From assembly GCA_035443885.1 (NCBI GenBank), contig DAOMNO010000006.1:124001-188000 (forward strand): DNA of 64,000 nucleotides. The letters run 5' to 3'. This document shows, piece by piece, positions 45,853 to 53,582 of this stretch; position 1 is the stretch's first letter, and every line of letters begins with the position of its first letter. The DNA is from DAOMNO01 sp035443885 (GTDB taxonomy: Bacteria; Planctomycetota; Phycisphaerae; Phycisphaerales; SM1A02). Both the position numbers and the translations under genes were made by a program. The notes below the pieces were generated by a model that had not been told where the DNA came from, ran no database searches, and was given only the letters and a program-made list of their open reading frames with translations.

Positions 45853-46110
45853 TTTCACCCCAAACTTCACCTTCTTTCACCTCAAAGGTGAAAGAAGTCC
45901 CTGATTTGGAGCAGTTCGTTCCCCTTGTTTCACCTTTTTTCACCCCCCGCAGGGTGAAAGAAGTTGGAGGCCCAAACCGCGATAGTGATGTAGAAATAGA
46001 GATTCTCTCTCTCTTTCTCTACATCTTTCACCTTTCACCCCTACATGGCGCGCGATGCGCGGATGCGCCCGCGCACGTGTACGCGAGAGACATGGGGGTG
46101 AAAGGTGAAA
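45853..46110. repeat. Cluster of 11 TTTCACC/GGTGAAA motifs: candidate iteron origin or operator
   Basis: Forward TTTCACC (or TTCACC) occurs at 45853, 45866, 45875, 45928, 45938, 46026 and 46033. Reverse GGTGAAA occurs at 45887, 45953, 46097 and 46104. They are arranged as three inverted pairs: an 11-bp stem at 45871-45881/45887-45897, an 8-bp stem near 45938-45959, and a 17-bp repeat at 46025-46041/46095-46111. The block lies just after the prim-pol gene and holds a CT-rich tract (46001-46021). Confidence 0.7.
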
Positions 46111-46111
46111 G

Positions 46112-46423
46112 AAGTCATGGTTCCTTCCCAGCGCAGATCGGCTGGAGAGGCCCGCGGGAACAGCACCCGTTCCAGACAGACTTACTTACGGCTGTCCGAG
46201 TTTTGCGCCGGGCCGCCCGGGGCCGCCACGTTGGCCCCGTGGAGGCGTTCGGACCCGATTCCCGCCCAACCGCCGCCCTTCGCCCACGTTTGGCGACGTT
46301 CCGCCGTGTCGCGGCCGGCGGGTCTGGTGGCGGGTGCCTACGCCTTGGCCGCACCTCGCGGACACGGCCCAACGTCGTAGCCCAGGGCGGGACCCGCCCT
46401 TCGGTGCGGGAGGGGGACCGCCC
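46112..46423. other. Non-coding stretch
   Basis: About 310 bp that open in several frames but match no coding style of the neighbours. It is GC-rich, with purine-rich stretches such as GGGAGGGGGACC just before 46424 that probably serve as the next gene's ribosome-binding site. I see no RNA gene or terminator. Confidence 0.5.
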
Positions 46424-46651
46424 ATGATCCGCAACCCCCGCGTCGGCCAGCGCGTGCAGGTCCACTACGCCAAGCACTACGCCGCGCTCATGCCGCACCA
46501 CGGCAAGATCGGCACGGTGCGGATCGTCGCGCGCGGACCCCGCCCGCGGAACCATCTCATTGAGTTCGGCGACGGAATGGTCGCTGCGATTCCCGCCGGC
46601 AACCTTCGTGTGCCGCCGGCTTCACCAACACCCAAGGAGAGTCACGGATGA
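46424..46651 (+). CDS. Small SH3/KOW-like protein
   Basis: 75 residues (MIRNPRVGQRVQVHYAKHYA). The strand-rich sequence VGQRVQVHYAKHYAALMPHH, KIGTVRIVARGPRP and NHLIEFGDGMVAAIPAGNL reads like a KOW/SH3-type barrel. Its GGGAGG ribosome-binding site and ATGA overlap with the methyltransferase gene support it. It may bind nucleic acid; the function is not known. Confidence 0.7.
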   Translation: MIRNPRVGQRVQVHYAKHYAALMPHHGKIGTVRIVARGPRPRNHLIEFGDGMVAAIPAGNLRVPPASPTPKESHG

Positions 46652-48039
46652 CCATGAAGATCGAAGCATGGACGCTGGATCGCGTTCGCCCCTACGAGAA
46701 CAACCCTCGCCTCAACGACGACGCCGTGGACGCCGTCGCCACATCAATCCGCGAGTTCGGATTCCGCCAGCCGATCGTCGTCGATGAGCACGGCGTCATC
46801 ATCGTCGGACATACCCGTTACAAAGCCGCGCAGAAGCTCGGCCTCGCGACGGTGCCGGTCCATGTCGCCACCGATCTCACGCCAGAGCAGATTCGCGCGT
46901 ACCGCATCGCAGACAACAAGACCGGCGAACTTGCAGAGTGGAACTACGACCTGCTGCACATCGAAATCAGCGAACTCCAGGATGCGAACATCGACTGGGC
47001 CGCGCTGGGCTTCGATGAGGACGCGATGGCGAAGGTGCTCGACGCCGGCGGCGTGAAGCAGGGCAACACCGATCCCGACGAAGTGCCAGAACCGCCGGAT
47101 GATCCGATCACCCAGCGCGGCGACCTCTGGGTGCTCGGTAACCATCGCCTGCTCTGCGGTGACAGCGGCAGCGACCTTGATGTTGATCGCATGCTCGATG
47201 GCAACGTGATTCACCTGGTCAACACCGATCCGCCGTACAACGTGAAGGTCGAGCCGCGCTCGAACAACGCCATCGCCGCCGGCAACTCGTCGTTCACGAA
47301 GCAGAACGGCAAGAAGCAGACGCACCACCAGAAGATGGACCTGGCCCGGCATCCGGAGAAATCCAAGCCGACGCACAAGAAGATGCGGGCGAAGGACCGC
47401 CCGCTCGAGAACGACTTCGTCACCGACGAGCAGTTCGACGTTCTCCTTCACCAGTGGTTCGGCACGATTGCGCGCGTGCTCGTCCCCGGAAGGAGTTTCT
47501 ACATCTGGGGCGGCTACGCGAACTGCGCCAACTACCCACCCGTGCTCAAGGCGCTCGACCTCTACTTCTCGCAGGCGATCATCTGGGTCAAGGAGCATCC
47601 GGTCCTCACCCGCAAGGACTTCATGGGTAATCACGAGTGGTGTTTCTACGGCTGGAAACTTGGTGCCGCGCACAAGTTCTTCGGGCCGAACAACGCCACG
47701 GACGTCTGGCCGATCAAGAAGGTCAATCCGCAGAGCATGGTGCATCTGACGGAGAAGCCGGTCGAGCTCGCCGTGCGCGCCATCCAGTTCTCATCGCGCC
47801 CTGGCGAGAACGTGCTTGACCTCTTTGGCGGAAGCGGTTCGACGCTCATCGCGTGCGAGCAGACCGACCGCCACGCGTTCCTGATGGAACTCGATCCGGC
47901 GTACTGCGATGTGATCGTGCAGCGCTGGGAGAAGTTCACAGGGCGGAAGGCGGAGCGCGTGCCGCGCGATGGCAATGTGAACGTTGAGGCCGGAGAGAAA
48001 GCCCGCGAAGAGCGGGCGGGTGTAGAGGTGGGATCGTGA
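46648..48039 (+). CDS. ParB-like domain / DNA (N6/N4) methyltransferase fusion
   Basis: 463 residues. The N-terminal ParB/Srx-type domain (about 8-95) has VRPYENNPRLNDDAVDAVA and IVGHTRYKAAQKLG. The methyltransferase part has NTDPPYNVK (motif IV, about 192-200) before the SAM motif DLFGGSGSTLIA (about 391-402), the beta-class order. Phages often carry such fusions to methylate DNA and escape host restriction, which is pointed here because the prophage also carries a type I RM operon. Coupled upstream by ATGA. Converges with the minus-strand block, with 2 bp between stops. Confidence 0.9.
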   Translation: MTMKIEAWTLDRVRPYENNPRLNDDAVDAVATSIREFGFRQPIVVDEHGVIIVGHTRYKAAQKLGLATVPVHVATDLTPEQIRAYRIADNKTGELAEWNYDLLHIEISELQDANIDWAALGFDEDAMAKVLDAGGVKQGNTDPDEVPEPPDDPITQRGDLWVLGNHRLLCGDSGSDLDVDRMLDGNVIHLVNTDPPYNVKVEPRSNNAIAAGNSSFTKQNGKKQTHHQKMDLARHPEKSKPTHKKMRAKDRPLENDFVTDEQFDVLLHQWFGTIARVLVPGRSFYIWGGYANCANYPPVLKALDLYFSQAIIWVKEHPVLTRKDFMGNHEWCFYGWKLGAAHKFFGPNNATDVWPIKKVNPQSMVHLTEKPVELAVRAIQFSSRPGENVLDLFGGSGSTLIACEQTDRHAFLMELDPAYCDVIVQRWEKFTGRKAERVPRDGNVNVEAGEKAREERAGVEVGS

Positions 48040-48041
48040 CG

Positions 48042-48446
48042 CTACTTGCTGTCGAAGATGCCCTCGGGCAGGTCCGGCTGCTTGCTGCCTGGCGATCCTT
48101 CCGCCAGCGCGTAGTACTCGATCATCGCATCGGTGGAGACTTGGCCGGGCTTCTGGTTGCCGGGCGACGGGTAACTGATGCGATGCTCCGTGTAGACGCA
48201 GCCGCGCTCCTTGAGGAACGCAAGCGCTACAGCGACCTGCGTGCTCGGCAGGCAGGTGCGCTGCACGAGTTTGTCGAGGGTGAGGCCTTCCGCGCCGATC
48301 TCGTCGGCGGCGTGGGCGACCTCCTCGAACGATTGCTTCGAGCAGCGGTGCTGGTACGGCTTCCCGCGCTTCGGCACGACCGAGCGCACCAGGTTGCCGG
48401 CGCGGTCGACCGAGAATCGCTCGATGTACTCAGGCCTTGGCCGCAT
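48042..48446 (-). CDS. Small winged-helix-like protein
   Basis: 134 residues from the ATG at 48446 (MRPRPEYIERFSVDRAGNLV). TLDKLVQRTCLPSTQVAVAL then KERGCVYTEHRISYPSP look like a winged-helix recognition unit and wing, about 70-100. It is the last gene of the minus-strand block and overlaps the zinc-ribbon gene by 17 bp. Function unknown; a DNA-binding role is suggested by the fold only. Confidence 0.65.
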   Translation of the reverse strand: MRPRPEYIERFSVDRAGNLVRSVVPKRGKPYQHRCSKQSFEEVAHAADEIGAEGLTLDKLVQRTCLPSTQVAVALAFLKERGCVYTEHRISYPSPGNQKPGQVSTDAMIEYYALAEGSPGSKQPDLPEGIFDSK

Positions 48447-48609
48447 GGTCGCCTCCATTCGCGAGCGGCTGGTAGCGCGTTCCGCAGTTCGAGCAGCGGA
48501 CGATCTCGTCATCGATCCAGACGAGCTGGTCAACGTCGCGTTCGCCGCAGTTCGGACATGCGTCTTCGCGCGGGACAAGGTCGGTGTCGTGTTCATGGTG
48601 AATCTGCAT
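48430..48609 (-). CDS. Small zinc-ribbon protein
   Basis: 59 residues. CPNCGERDVDQLVWIDDEI followed by RCSNCGTRYQ forms a four-cysteine ribbon. It begins with His/Asp-rich residues (MQIHHEHDTDLV) and is packed between two genes of the same strand. Function unknown, but nucleic acid binding is likely. Confidence 0.7.
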   Translation of the reverse strand: MQIHHEHDTDLVPREDACPNCGERDVDQLVWIDDEIVRCSNCGTRYQPLANGGDHAAKA

Positions 48610-48617
48610 GTTGTGTC

Positions 48618-49151
48618 TCACTTCTTCGCTGCCTTGGTCGCCTCGAAGCGGCCGCGCTCGACCTTGCGGAATCGCGACTCGCTTCCCTTGTCCGCAATCT
48701 CGCGGATGATGGCGGCGTAGAGCGTCGCGTGCGGCGTCTTGCCGTTGGTACTCCAACCCGCAGCGATGGCGCGCTGGGCGATCGTCTTCGCGTCGAGCGG
48801 CTCCTTGGCCTCGACCAGAACGTTGGCGGCGAGGTCGAGACCGCTCGCTCGCTTCTCCTTGACGGGCCTCGCCGCCTTCGGCTTCTTGCCTCCCGCCAGC
48901 GCGGCCTTGGTCTTCGCCGCCCCTTCAGCGCGGGCCCCGTCCGCGCTCATTCGGACCTTGCCGTCCTTCGCAGCCGCCTTGCGGCGGTTGGCCCGCGACG
49001 CTTCTGCGAGCGCCTCGCCATCGACGCGAGCGATGCGCTGGTCGATCGCGGCGATCGCCTCCTTGCGGCGCTTCTCGGTGCTCTTGCCCGCGGCCTTCTT
49101 GGCGGCCTTCTTTGTGGTGGTCTTCTTCGCGTTGGACTTCTTCTTGGACAT
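48618..49151 (-). CDS. Lysine-rich protein with C-terminal HARE-HTH domain
   Basis: 177 residues from the ATG at 49151 (MSKKKSNAKKTTTKKAAKKA). The first 100 residues are a histone-like Lys/Ala tail; residues 102-172 resemble the HARE-HTH fold (SGLDLAANVLVEAKEPLDA, then TIAQRAIAAGWSTNGKTPH). HARE-HTH domains occur in DNA-binding and modification-linked proteins. It may bind or compact phage or host DNA, an inference only. Confidence 0.75.
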   Translation of the reverse strand: MSKKKSNAKKTTTKKAAKKAAGKSTEKRRKEAIAAIDQRIARVDGEALAEASRANRRKAAAKDGKVRMSADGARAEGAAKTKAALAGGKKPKAARPVKEKRASGLDLAANVLVEAKEPLDAKTIAQRAIAAGWSTNGKTPHATLYAAIIREIADKGSESRFRKVERGRFEATKAAKK

Positions 49152-49247
49152 CGATGTTCTCCTTGTGAAACGGAGTTGCGTGAACCTGCCGGGCACCGCG
49201 CCCGGCCAGGGCCGTTGCGCTCCGCAGAGCGCTCCGGCGCTGGCCGC

Positions 49248-49427
49248 TCACGGCTTGCCGTACCAGGTCGCCAGCGCTTCTCGCACTTCGGCCTCGTCGG
49301 AGCCGGTCGCTTCCGCGATCGCCTTGACGAGCGTCGCGTCGAGCGCCTGCACGGCGAGCATCGGGTCGTTCTTCGCATCGGCGAGTTCGACGGCGAAACG
49401 GATGGCGTCGATGAATTGCTGTCGCAT
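49248..49427 (-). CDS. Small helical protein
   Basis: 59 residues (MRQQFIDAIRFAVELADAKN) from an ATG behind a purine-rich site (rc of ACCACGAAAGGACC). It is fully helical, and ends AEVREALATWYGKP. Function unknown; part of the minus-strand block. Confidence 0.6.
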   Translation of the reverse strand: MRQQFIDAIRFAVELADAKNDPMLAVQALDATLVKAIAEATGSDEAEVREALATWYGKP

Positions 49428-49462
49428 GGGTGTGGTCCTTTCGTGGTTGGTTCCGGGGGTGG

Positions 49463-49735
49463 TCAGCAACCGGCGACGCGCTCGATCTCGTTGAGCACGT
49501 CGTGGATCATGGAGTTCGTCGCGTTGGCGCGGCCCTTGCGGTCGGTGCCGTACACGAGCTTGGCGACCTCGCAGGCCTTCTCGAACCGCGCTTCGCGCGG
49601 CTCGTCTTCGCGCACTTCGCAAACGATGCGGTTGCCGCAGGTCACAAGCGCGCCGCGCTCGATGCGCAGGATCTCGATGTCGTCGGTGCCGCCCGTTCCG
49701 CGGTCGGCCTCGATGGTGATCTGTTTGATGAGCAT
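49463..49735 (-). CDS. Small hypothetical protein
   Basis: 90 residues (MLIKQITIEADRGTGGTDDI), beta-strands first (IEILRIERGALVTCGNRIVC) then an alpha helix (RFEKACEVAKLVYG). The rest ends NSMIHDVLNEIERVAGC. First gene of the minus-strand block; its promoter must lie in the 125 bp before the next plus gene. No family recognised. Confidence 0.65.
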   Translation of the reverse strand: MLIKQITIEADRGTGGTDDIEILRIERGALVTCGNRIVCEVREDEPREARFEKACEVAKLVYGTDRKGRANATNSMIHDVLNEIERVAGC

Positions 49736-49860
49736 GTTTCTGGTCTCCGTTGCGACCCGCGGACCATTCCGCAGGCGTGGTGACCATCAGGGCGTGGGCT
49801 TCGCCAGACAGCAAGGCGAATCCACGCCATGTGGGCAACTTTCTGCGGAGGGCGGCGGAC

Positions 49861-50139
49861 ATGGCTGAACATGCGCCTAGCAACGGGCTAACAGACGGCG
49901 ATGCTTCTGGACGACTTGGGAGGGCCGCGTCTTCGGAGGACAGCCACCGATTGAACCCGGCGGCCATACCTATCTCCTATGCCGCGCAGATGCTGACGCG
50001 CGCAGCGGGTCGGCAGATCACCGAAGAAATGCTGCGTGCCGACATCGATGCCGGCGCGCCGATGAATGCCGACGGCACCCTCAACCTCGTGCACTACACC
50101 GCATGGCTGGTGAAGGAGGTGTCGCGCCGTGGCGATTGA
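49861..50139 (+). CDS. Small HTH-like protein, possible terminase small-subunit-like
   Basis: 92 residues from the ATG at 49861, with GGAGGG ten bases upstream. The C-terminal half, ISYAAQMLTRAAGRQITEEM, DAGAPMNADGTLNLVHYTAW and LVKE, is helix-turn-helix-like. It resembles the first 60 residues of the next protein (terminase). It overlaps the terminase start by 11 bp. A DNA-packaging or recognition role is likely. Confidence 0.65.
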   Translation: MAEHAPSNGLTDGDASGRLGRAASSEDSHRLNPAAIPISYAAQMLTRAAGRQITEEMLRADIDAGAPMNADGTLNLVHYTAWLVKEVSRRGD

Positions 50140-52411
50140 CCCGCGCAAGCTCAAGCCGTCGGAACTCTGCCGTCTGCTCAACTCCACGCCGCTCGGCGAG
50201 GTGATCAGCGAACGCCAGCTGCATCGGCACCGAACGCGCGCCGGTTACCGCATTGGCGATGGCCGAACGGTCGACCTGTTGCGCTACGCCGCGTGGCTGG
50301 CGTCGGAGCGCCATGCGCCGAAGGCGGAGCCGAAGGACGAGGGACTGACCGGCTACGACGCCGAGCGCGAGCGCCAGCGTGCCCGCGCCGCAGCGCTGTC
50401 CCACTCCGGCCGCGACATCGGCGAGCTGCCTCAGGTTGCAAACTCCGAGCGCAAGGCGATGACCTCACGCTCGTTCCAAGCGTTCTGCGAGACGTACTTC
50501 TCGCAGACGTTCGCGCTTCCGTGGTCGGACGACCACCTGAAGGTCATTGCGAAGATCGAGCAGGCGGTGCTCGAAGGCGGTCTGTTCGCAATGGCGATGC
50601 CTCGCGGATCGGGAAAGACATCGCTGTGCGAGACTGCCTGTCTCTGGGCGATCCTAATCGGGGCGCGGGAGTTCGTCTGCCTGATCGGAAGCGACGAAGA
50701 GCACGCCGCCTCGATGCTCGACTCGATCAAGGCGGAACTGGAGAACAACGATTTGCTCCTTGAGGACTTCCCAGAGGCGGTGTACCCGATCCGCTGCCTC
50801 GAAGGCATCCACCAGCGCGCGGCCGGGCAACTCTACCAGGGCAGGCAGACACACATCGGCTGGACGGCGAAGGAGATCGTGCTGCCGACCATGCCTGATT
50901 CACCGGCAAGCGGCGCAATCATCCGTGTCGCCGGCATCACCGGTCGCATTCGCGGCATGAAGCACAAGCGCGTGGACGGCACATCCGCCCGGCCGTCTCT
51001 CGTACTCATCGACGACCCGCAGACGGACGAGTCGGCGCGTTCGCCTTCGCAGTGCGCCACGCGAGAGCGCATCCTCGCCGGCGCGATCCTCGGCCTGGCC
51101 GGGCCCGGCAAGAAGATCGCGGGCCTCATGACGCTCACAGTCGTGCGGCCGGATGACATGGCCGATCGCATTCTCGATCGCGAGAAGCACCCGCAGTGGC
51201 AGGGCGAGCGCACGAAGATGGTGTACTCGTTCCCGACCGACGAGGCGCTGTGGGCGAAGTACGCCGAGATCAGGGCCGAAGGTCTGCGCAACGACGAGGG
51301 CATCGCTGCGGCGACACAGTTCTATCGCAAGCATCGCAGGCAGATGGATGCCGGCGCGGTGATCGCATGGCCGCAGCGGTTCAATCACGATGAACTTTCG
51401 GCCATTCAGCACGCGATGAACCTGAAACTCCAGGACGAGCACGCGTTCTGGGCCGAGTATCAGAACGAGCCGCTGCCTGAGCAGACGGCCGATGACGAAT
51501 TGCTCACCGCAGACCAGATCGCATCGAAGACGAACGGGATGAAGCGCGGGGAGGTGCCGATCGGGGCGAGCCATCTCACGATGTTCATTGACGTGCAGGG
51601 CAAGCTGCTCTACTGGACCATCGCCGCGTGGGAAGATGACTTCACCGGATACGTGGTTGACTACGGCACGTTCCCCGACCAGAAACAGCCCCCCGGAAGT
51701 TACTTCACACTGCGCGATGCGCGGCGGACACTCGCGGCAGCGTTCCCGCGGACCGGCCAGGAGGGTGCGATCTACGCTGGGCTCGAGGCGCTGACGAACG
51801 CGCAGCTTGCGCGGGAGTTCCGTCGTGACGACGGTGCGATGCTGAAGGTCGACCGGTGTCTCATCGACGCGAACTGGGGGACGTCATCGGACGTGGTGTA
51901 CCAGTTCTGTCGGCAATCGTCTCACGCGGCGCTGCTCATACCGAGCCACGGCCGGTACGTCGGCGCTTCGAGCATCCCGTTCGCAGAGTACAAGCGCAAG
52001 CGCGGCGATCGGATCGGTCACAACTGGCGCGTGCCGAACGTGCAAGGCAAGCGCGCAGTGAGGCACGTGCTGTTCGATGCGAATTACTGGAAATCCTTCA
52101 TCCACGCGCGATTCCTAGTGGCGACGGGCGATCCTGGATGTCTCTCGCTGTTTGGCCGCAACGCCGAAACGCATCGGCTGCTCGCCGAGCACCTGACCAG
52201 CGAGTATCGCGTGCAGACGGAAGGTCGCGGCCGCGTCGTGGACGAGTGGAAGCTCCGCCTCGCTGGCTCAGACAACCATTGGCTCGACTGTCTGGTCGGC
52301 GCGGCGGTCGCGGCGTCGATGCAGGGGGCGGTGCTGTTCGGGACTGACGCGAAGCCGCCGGCTCCACGCAAGCGCTTGCGGCTCTCGGCGCTACAGGGGA
52401 GGGTCCGGTGA
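50129..52411 (+). CDS. Phage terminase large subunit with N-terminal HTH extension
   Basis: 760 residues from a GTG at 50129 behind GAAGGAGG. Residues 1-60 are an HTH-like extension. The packaging ATPase has FAMAMPRGSGKTSLCET (Walker A), SLVLIDDPQTDES (Walker B) and a nuclease domain with acidic residues in LTMFIDVQGKLLYW, IDANWGTSSD and SDNHWLDCLVGA. It cuts and pumps DNA into the prohead through the portal. The stop forms a GTGA overlap with the next small gene. Confidence 0.93.
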   Translation: MAIDPRKLKPSELCRLLNSTPLGEVISERQLHRHRTRAGYRIGDGRTVDLLRYAAWLASERHAPKAEPKDEGLTGYDAERERQRARAAALSHSGRDIGELPQVANSERKAMTSRSFQAFCETYFSQTFALPWSDDHLKVIAKIEQAVLEGGLFAMAMPRGSGKTSLCETACLWAILIGAREFVCLIGSDEEHAASMLDSIKAELENNDLLLEDFPEAVYPIRCLEGIHQRAAGQLYQGRQTHIGWTAKEIVLPTMPDSPASGAIIRVAGITGRIRGMKHKRVDGTSARPSLVLIDDPQTDESARSPSQCATRERILAGAILGLAGPGKKIAGLMTLTVVRPDDMADRILDREKHPQWQGERTKMVYSFPTDEALWAKYAEIRAEGLRNDEGIAAATQFYRKHRRQMDAGAVIAWPQRFNHDELSAIQHAMNLKLQDEHAFWAEYQNEPLPEQTADDELLTADQIASKTNGMKRGEVPIGASHLTMFIDVQGKLLYWTIAAWEDDFTGYVVDYGTFPDQKQPPGSYFTLRDARRTLAAAFPRTGQEGAIYAGLEALTNAQLAREFRRDDGAMLKVDRCLIDANWGTSSDVVYQFCRQSSHAALLIPSHGRYVGASSIPFAEYKRKRGDRIGHNWRVPNVQGKRAVRHVLFDANYWKSFIHARFLVATGDPGCLSLFGRNAETHRLLAEHLTSEYRVQTEGRGRVVDEWKLRLAGSDNHWLDCLVGAAVAASMQGAVLFGTDAKPPAPRKRLRLSALQGRVR

Positions 52412-52584
52412 ACCGCACCGTCCAAGCGAAGGCTGAAGAGCATCGGGGAATTGCTTGCTCCCAATGCGGTTGCGGCCATTTCCGTGTGATCTACACGCGC
52501 CGCGCGCTGGGTGGACAGATCGTGCGGCGGCGGGAATGTCGACATTGTGGGCGACGAGTCACGACGACTGAGCGCGTTCAGTGA
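52408..52584 (+). CDS. NrdR-like zinc-ribbon small protein (58 aa)
   Basis: 58 residues from a GTG overlapping the terminase stop (GTGA). ACSQCGCGHFRVIYTRRALG, then RRRECRHCGRRVTTTE, matches the zinc-ribbon of NrdR (CxxC-x-RRRECxxCxxRFTTxE), without the ATP-cone. It is short enough to be missed by ORF length cut-offs. It may be a DNA- or RNA-binding virion or packaging accessory. Confidence 0.7.
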   Translation: MNRTVQAKAEEHRGIACSQCGCGHFRVIYTRRALGGQIVRRRECRHCGRRVTTTERVQ

Positions 52585-52607
52585 CGCGCAACCAAAGTGG
52601 TCGCGTG

Positions 52608-53237
52608 TTAGGCCTTCTTGAGCTTTGCTTGGAGCTTCTCGCGTCGCTTGAGGAACCACTCATTGGAAACGCGCTCGCATGCGAGATCTAGAACCCGCAT
52701 CTCGCTCTCAATGTCCTTGCGCTTTCCATAGAGGATCGCGAGCCGACGATAGGTGAAGGGCGTATCCGCTCCTTGTGCGAGAAGTCCTTCGTAGACTTTG
52801 ATCGCCTCGTCGACACGGCCTTCCTTCTCCAGCGACTGCCCTTTCTCGTTGCCTTCGGCCATCGCGGCGTATTGACGATGATCAACTTGAAGCTCAAGCT
52901 CAAGGAGGCGGAACTCAACCTCGTCCAACCCGTGCAACGTCAGGAACGGGAAGCGTTGCCGCATCCGCTTCAGCTCATCGAGTTTGTCGCGCGCGACCTG
53001 AATCCGACTCATCTTCGTGTCCGGGTTCTTCGTCGTGCCGGCAATCTGGATTGACTCATTGACCACCCTCACCATCCCTTCAGCCGACTGCGCGATGACC
53101 TGGATGTCACGCTGGCTCCATCCCGTCGCATTCGCGCCACGTCTGCTCGTCGCCGAATAGCCAGGCCGCGTTGGACGGCGAGTCGACCTCGGCTTGCCAC
53201 CGAAAAGCGCCTTGATGAATTGTGCCAGTAGGCCCAT
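52608..53237 (-). CDS. TPR-like protein on the opposite strand (probable moron)
   Basis: 209 residues. The N-terminus is hydrophobic-basic (MGLLAQFIKALFGGKPRSTR), and the rest is helical with TPR-like repeats (EGRVDEAIKVYEGLLAQGAD; FTYRRLAILYGKRKDIESEM). It is oriented against the surrounding packaging and head genes, with its own intergenic region including a palindrome, as in phage morons expressed in the lysogen. Function unknown. Confidence 0.75.
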   Translation of the reverse strand: MGLLAQFIKALFGGKPRSTRRPTRPGYSATSRRGANATGWSQRDIQVIAQSAEGMVRVVNESIQIAGTTKNPDTKMSRIQVARDKLDELKRMRQRFPFLTLHGLDEVEFRLLELELQVDHRQYAAMAEGNEKGQSLEKEGRVDEAIKVYEGLLAQGADTPFTYRRLAILYGKRKDIESEMRVLDLACERVSNEWFLKRREKLQAKLKKA

Positions 53238-53262
53238 GGTCGTTGCTCCAAAGTGCAGCGGC

Positions 53263-53285
53263 GAATGTCCACATGTGGAACATTC
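53263..53285. promoter_or_regulatory. Near-perfect palindrome, possible operator
   Basis: GAATGT, CCACATGTGG, AACATTC: a 23-bp dyad with one extra A. It lies between the divergent TPR gene and the head genes, 26 bp upstream of the TPR start, a good operator position for a dimeric repressor. Confidence 0.5.
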
Positions 53286-53381
53286 TCATTGTAAACGATC
53301 TCCACAGCGCGCATTCCATGAATCTGCGGCATAGGTGACATGTAGCGGACCTCGCATTTCTTGCGAACCGCGACAGTCTCT

Positions 53382-53582
53382 ATGCCCAACGACCTCGATC
53401 AAGCAATTCGCGACAACGCCTCAGGGCCTGCCAAGGCCTCCGGCGATTCCGGCAGCGTTGAGCAGCACAAGCTGGGTGACCAGATCGAGGCCGATCGCTA
53501 CCTCGAATCGAAGAAGGCCGCGCGCGGCAAGGGCGTCGGCGTAAAGTTCGCCAAACTCGTTCCACCGGGGGCCGAATGCTGA
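53382..53582 (+). CDS. Small phage protein before portal (head-associated)
   Basis: 66 residues (MPNDLDQAIRDNASGPAKAS). GDSGSVEQHKLGDQIEADRY then KGVGVKFAKLVPPGAE is the familiar pattern of a small protein found immediately before lambda-family portals (gpW-like or related). It overlaps portal by 7 bp. A longer frame from TTG at 53361 is less likely. Confidence 0.75.
   Translation: MPNDLDQAIRDNASGPAKASGDSGSVEQHKLGDQIEADRYLESKKAARGKGVGVKFAKLVPPGAEC

Noticed and set aside
45853..46110. Possible CRISPR array
   Set aside because: The repeated unit is only 7-17 bp, in both orientations and irregularly spaced, with no cas genes; it is not a CRISPR pattern.
45843..46427. 194-codon frame starting in an ATGA overlap with the prim-pol gene
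   Set aside because: It translates the TTTCACC repeat block and the following GC-rich stretch; the peptide lacks domain-like sequence. The ATGA overlap leaves some doubt.
48036..49868. 610-codon plus-strand frame over the minus-strand small genes
   Set aside because: Composition is Arg/Leu/Ala-rich and unlike a protein, while the minus frames show zinc-ribbon, HARE-HTH and Lys-rich features.
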